Positions 21,488-21,488 of a DNA stretch of 21,488 nucleotides are shown here, in pieces. The stretch covers positions 1 through 21,488 of the forward strand of contig CALBYK010000300.1 of NCBI GenBank assembly GCA_937889855.1. The letters are read 5' to 3'. How positions within the stretch are numbered: the first letter of the stretch is position 1; the number at the start of each line of letters is the position of its first letter. Under the pieces are notes generated by a model, which was not told where the DNA came from, made no database searches, and saw only the letters and a list, made by a program, of their open reading frames with translations. This DNA is from an uncultured Prevotella sp. Its GTDB lineage: Bacteria; Bacteroidota; Bacteroidia; Bacteroidales; Bacteroidaceae. Both the position numbers and the translations under genes were made by a program.

Positions 21488-21488
21488 T

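Overview
The window looks like chromosomal DNA from a member of the Bacteroidales, most likely Prevotellaceae or a close relative. The signs are: strong promoters that match the Bacteroidetes form (TTTG, 19-nt spacer, TAnnTTTG) rather than -35/-10 boxes; start codons with A-rich leaders and little Shine-Dalgarno; a TonB receptor plus PnuC-type transporter under a TPP riboswitch; and Bacteroidetes-style lipoproteins. The genus is an inference. No rRNA, tRNA, CRISPR array, insertion sequence or phage gene was seen.

Left part (1-7.2 kb, housekeeping). The 3' end of a low-complexity FGSR-repeat protein gene closes with a strong terminator. Next, on the minus strand, is a thiamine-uptake operon: promoter, TPP riboswitch, TonB-dependent receptor, PnuT-like inner-membrane transporter, and a histidine-phosphatase-family enzyme only 3 nt behind it. 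On the plus strand follow a secreted endonuclease/exonuclease/phosphatase-fold protein, a uracil/hypoxanthine-DNA-glycosylase-family protein with a terminator, and uridine kinase (udk) with its own promoter.

Middle (7.3-20.3 kb, surface polysaccharide locus). Seven plus-strand genes are packed with gaps of 13 nt or less or with overlaps: Wzz-like chain-length regulator, AAC(3)-like acyltransferase, Wzx flippase (TTG start), Wzy-like polymerase, GT4 glycosyltransferase, NodB-type polysaccharide deacetylase, second GT4 glycosyltransferase. After these the strand alternates: an unknown lipoprotein (minus), a GT2 glycosyltransferase (plus), a Wzi-like outer-membrane protein with a small lipocalin-like lipoprotein (minus), and a WecA/TagO-like initiating phosphoglycosyl transferase (plus). 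Together these could start a repeat unit on undecaprenyl phosphate, extend it by up to three sugars, flip it, polymerise it, set its length, modify it (acylation and deacetylation) and hold it at the surface. Wza-type export, Wzc kinase, nucleotide-sugar synthesis and UpxY-type antitermination genes are not in the window.

Right edge (20.3-21.5 kb). A DUF308/HdeD-like membrane protein gene runs convergent to the WecA-like gene with a 6-nt tail overlap. It is followed by about 600 nt without a long ORF. This stretch contains two divergent consensus promoters. The rightward one drives what looks like a self-contained mini-gene: a ~145-nt leader, a 32-codon ORF with tandem stop codons, a GTGA-loop hairpin and a near-perfect terminator. 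This is the best candidate in the window for something undescribed.
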